Assembly: GCA_016192035.1 (NCBI GenBank)
Contig: JACPUW010000033.1
Span: 124,001-188,000, forward strand
Reading direction: 5' to 3'
DNA from: Bacteroidota bacterium
Lineage (GTDB): Bacteria; Bacteroidota; Bacteroidia; CAILMK01; JACPUW01
DNA: 64,000 nucleotides
Under the pieces are notes generated by a model. That model was given only the letters and a program-made list of their open reading frames with translations. It was not told where the DNA came from and did not search any database. The position numbers and the translations under genes are program-made. Position 1 is the stretch's first letter. Each line of letters starts with the position of its first letter. Below are positions 61,675-64,000 of the stretch, piece by piece.

Positions 61675-62385
61675 TCAGTCGTCCATATTGCACATTTTTA
61701 CCAGTGCCTTATGGTCTTTGAGTACAATTTTTCTTCCCATTGACTCCACGATTCCCTCGTCCTTAAAATCGGAGAGCAGCCGTATTACCGTTTCTTTGGC
61801 AGTGCCTATCAAGTTGGCCAAATCTTCACGGGTAACATTGATAATGTTAGGGTTATCGTTTTCAAACCTAAACTTCTCCTGGAGCAATAACAAGGCCTCT
61901 GCCAAGCGTTCGCGCACAGATTTATAGGCTATGTCCACGGTTTCAGACTCAACAGCCGAAATATTGCGGCAGAGTAGCTGGGTAAACCTAAATGAAAGCT
62001 GGGCATCTGTGCTGAGCATGGCCAGAAAGTCAGACTTGGGTATGAAGCACACCCGGGTATCGTCAAGCGTGACCGCCGTGCCGGTAAAAGTGCCATTTCC
62101 CACTATGGCTTTGTAACCGAGCAGGTCGCCTGGCCCTGATAGCCTAATGATCTTTTCCTTGCCCTCACTACCCAGTTTCACCAGTTTTACCTTACCCCAG
62201 GTAATGCAGTACACCCCCGATGGCCGGTGCCCCTCCTGAAAAATCTCCTCGCCCTTTTTGAAAACCAAACTGGTCCGTACCTCGTCCAGCCTTTCGGTAG
62301 CCGGTATGGTGCACACATGAAAAATGCTGAGTGCACGTGCCCTGCACATGGCGCATTTCTCTGGTTCGGGAGGCAATTTACCCAT
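61675..62385 (-). CDS. Crp/Fnr family transcriptional regulator, FNR-like
   Basis: 236 residues: cyclic-nucleotide-binding-fold domain (about 28-145), dimer helix, and winged HTH (about 165-230; VTREDLANLIGTAKETVIRLL). Cysteines are at 11, 14, 25, 60 and 113. C14 to C113 is 99 residues, equal to C23 to C122 in E. coli FNR, and a CxxC pair precedes, so a 4Fe-4S oxygen sensor is plausible. The recognition helix keeps E and R (ETVIR) but has Ile where FNR has Ser212, so its site may differ from TTGAT-N4-ATCAA. Promoter at 62396-62425. Confidence 0.88.
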   Translation of the reverse strand: MGKLPPEPEKCAMCRARALSIFHVCTIPATERLDEVRTSLVFKKGEEIFQEGHRPSGVYCITWGKVKLVKLGSEGKEKIIRLSGPGDLLGYKAIVGNGTFTGTAVTLDDTRVCFIPKSDFLAMLSTDAQLSFRFTQLLCRNISAVESETVDIAYKSVRERLAEALLLLQEKFRFENDNPNIINVTREDLANLIGTAKETVIRLLSDFKDEGIVESMGRKIVLKDHKALVKMCNMDD

Positions 62386-62395
62386 GTCGATTGGT

Positions 62396-62425
62396 CAAAA
62401 ATAAAGAATACTGATTTTTGTCAAA
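62396..62425 (-). promoter_or_regulatory. promoter TTTG-N18-TATTTTTG of the FNR-like regulator
   Basis: On the minus strand TTTG (62422-62425), an 18-base spacer and TATTTTTG (62396-62403). The best full promoter in the window, ten bases before the ATG at 62385. Confidence 0.7.
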
Positions 62426-62433
62426 CGAAGATG

Positions 62434-63519
62434 TTAGCCGCCAACAACTTCGCCGGCTTTTAGTTTTTCGGCGTTTTCAGCCACCCTAAGTGCTTCTATC
62501 ACATCTTCTATCTCCCCGTTCATAAATGCGGGCAGGTTATAGATGGTGTAACCTATGCGGTGGTCTGTGATCCTTCCTTGTGGGTAATTGTAGGTGCGGA
62601 TCTTGGCGCTGCGGTCGCCGGTGGAAACCATGGTCTTGCGTTTAGCGGCTATTTCGGCCAGGCGTTTGGAATTCTCCATTTCATACAGCCTGGATCGCAG
62701 CACGGTAAGCGCTTGGTCATAGTTCTTATGCTGCGACCTGCCATCCTGGCATTCCACCACTATGCCTGTGGGCAAGTGGGTAAGTCTCACGGCAGACTCA
62801 GTCTTATTAATATGCTGTCCGCCTGCCCCGCTGGCCCTAAAGGTGTCCTTTTTTACATCGTTCATATTTAGTTCCACGTCCAGTTCTTCGGCTTCGGGCA
62901 GTACGGCCACCGTAGCTGCAGAGGTATGCACCCTTCCCTGCGATTCGGTTTGTGGTACCCGCTGCACGCGGTGAACCCCAGACTCATATTTCATAAAACC
63001 ATATACCCCAGGGCCCTCCAGGCTAAAAGATATTTCTTTAAACCCGCCGGAAGAACCCTCGTTAAAGCCTACCAATTCAAATGTCCAGCCCTTTATTTCA
63101 GCAAAACGCTGGTACATGCGGTACAGGTCGCCAGCAAAAATGGAGGCTTCATCACCACCGGTACCTGCCCTCACCTCCACTATGGCGCTCTTGTCGTCGT
63201 CAGGGTCAGGTGGTACCAACATCATTTTTAAGGCATCTTCCGTAGATTGGAGTTGTGGTTCAAGTGCTTGCAATTCAGTCTTGGCCATATCCAGCATCTC
63301 AGGGTCCTCCTCCGAAGCCAGAATCTTTTTGGCTTCTTCTAAATTGCTTACCAGCAACTTATAGGAGGCCAGTGCATCGCTTATTTCCTTAAGTTGGGTA
63401 TATTCCCTATTGAGTGATGCAAACTTCTTTACGTCAGAAGCCACCAAGGGATCCATTAGCTCTTTGCCTACTTCTTGAAATCGAAGATTGATGTCCTCCA
63501 GTTTATCTATAAGGTTCAT
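62434..63519 (-). CDS. prfA: peptide chain release factor 1
   Basis: 361 residues. The GGQ motif that triggers peptide release is in GAGGQHINKTES; the codon-recognition P-x-T motif reads PQT in VQRVPQTESQGR, where E. coli RF1 has PAT. N-terminal coiled domain and C-terminal helices are complete. It recognises UAA and UAG stops. The ATG overlaps the stop of the upstream gene (ATGA). Confidence 0.96.
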   Translation of the reverse strand: MNLIDKLEDINLRFQEVGKELMDPLVASDVKKFASLNREYTQLKEISDALASYKLLVSNLEEAKKILASEEDPEMLDMAKTELQALEPQLQSTEDALKMMLVPPDPDDDKSAIVEVRAGTGGDEASIFAGDLYRMYQRFAEIKGWTFELVGFNEGSSGGFKEISFSLEGPGVYGFMKYESGVHRVQRVPQTESQGRVHTSAATVAVLPEAEELDVELNMNDVKKDTFRASGAGGQHINKTESAVRLTHLPTGIVVECQDGRSQHKNYDQALTVLRSRLYEMENSKRLAEIAAKRKTMVSTGDRSAKIRTYNYPQGRITDHRIGYTIYNLPAFMNGEIEDVIEALRVAENAEKLKAGEVVGG

Positions 63520-64000
63520 ATGTCATTGATTCTAAAAACCAACAATTGGTTTGACATCCACACGTATATCCTTCCCAATTGGCAGTAATACATGGCTGGT
63601 GCGGTGTTTTGCCTATTTTGGCCGGGCAAAGGTAATTTTTGCCCTATGTTTTCGGTAGGTAGCCAAATTTGAAGGCCTTCCATACTTGGGGAATAGACCT
63701 TGCCCGACCATACTTGGAAGATGCCTTGGTAAGCGGATCCAGCCCCCAGGCCGCCTAGGTAGGTGCCATTAATGTCAAAAATGAGCACCCTGCCATCGGA
63801 AATGCCCATATACAACCGGGCATCCTGTTCGGTAAGCCCCACTACCTGTAGGTCACCTAAGTTGTTGGGTAGTTGTACACCTACCAATATGCCACCATCA
63901 TAGCCGTATCGGGCTAATTGCCGCTGCATGGGGTCAAATACCCACAATCCCCCCATTTTAGAGGTAGCCACCCTTACGCCCAGGCCATACACATCCATAG
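63516..64000 (-). CDS. beta-propeller-like protein, 5' part beyond the window
   Basis: At least 160 residues visible. Repeats of about 40-45 residues with strands such as GGLWVFDPMQRQLARYG, LYMGISDGRVLIFDINGTY and GKVYSPSMEGLQIWL suggest a six- or seven-bladed propeller, of which three or four blades are seen. No signal peptide can be judged. The stop overlaps the prfA start, so the two are probably one transcription unit. Function unknown. Confidence 0.7.
   Translation of the reverse strand, partial: MDVYGLGVRVATSKMGGLWVFDPMQRQLARYGYDGGILVGVQLPNNLGDLQVVGLTEQDARLYMGISDGRVLIFDINGTYLGGLGAGSAYQGIFQVWSGKVYSPSMEGLQIWLPTENIGQKLPLPGQNRQNTAPAMYYCQLGRIYVWMSNQLLVFRINDI

Overview
The window is a gene-dense stretch of a Bacteroidota chromosome. 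Evidence: a PorW/SprE-type gliding and type IX secretion (T9SS) lipoprotein; a very large secreted protein ending in a T9SS type A sorting domain; an atp operon without beta and epsilon genes; many lipoproteins and TPR proteins; and a recurring TAnnTTTG box (the Bacteroidota -7 promoter element) upstream of genes instead of the usual -35/-10 pair with Shine-Dalgarno. GH3-family, DUF1287 and TraB/GumN proteins fit a Cytophagales-like lineage, but the order cannot be fixed from this window alone. I see no prophage, integrase, insertion sequence or CRISPR array; this looks like chromosomal core plus lineage-specific envelope genes.

Layout. 1-6560 (minus): 5' part of uvrC, a class A penicillin-binding protein and a porW/sprE-like gene. 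6673-13681 (plus): M23 peptidase, bactofilin, then the ATP synthase genes (atpZ-like, a small membrane protein, atpB, E, F, H, A, G), closed by a strong terminator; a second strong hairpin lies between atpE and atpF. 13858-24841: typA, a 1230-residue TraB/GumN protein, a cold-shock-domain protein, a 33-bp tandem repeat, a TPR protein, gyrA and a small lipoprotein. 24939-32578: tRNA-Thr, an XRE regulator, a DUF6580 membrane protein, an epimerase-like protein, sucC, a Sua5/YrdC gene, and a Tat-exported aminotransferase coupled to a large membrane protein. 32868-39050: the 1860-residue T9SS mosaic protein and a coupled DUF1287 protein. 39047-44832: PLP sulfur enzyme, Fe-S uracil-DNA glycosylase, haem-binding protein, outer-membrane protein, MsrA lipoprotein, and a cyclophilin lipoprotein. 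44988-54635: DEAD-box helicase, a frameshifted DUF2214 gene, small secreted and cytoplasmic proteins, S9 peptidase and alaS. 54740-64000: cytochrome-like lipoprotein, RluA, PepT, tRNA-Leu, RseP, GH3, DinB, an FNR-like regulator, prfA and the end of a beta-propeller gene.

How the genes fit together. Two themes recur. One is envelope building and export: PBP1A, M23 peptidase, bactofilin, PorW/SprE, RseP, the T9SS cargo and many lipoproteins. The other is central information and energy metabolism: ATP synthase, sucC, gyrA, alaS, prfA, typA, Sua5, RluA. The most unusual items are the atpE-atpF hairpin, the frameshift in the DUF2214 gene, the 33-bp minisatellite, the FNR-like cysteine spacing in the Crp-family regulator, the TraB/GumN giant, and several genes whose -7 promoter box sits 4-5 bases before the ATG, which suggests leaderless mRNAs. 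I did not find a clearly new multi-gene system; the candidates worth following are listed as findings.
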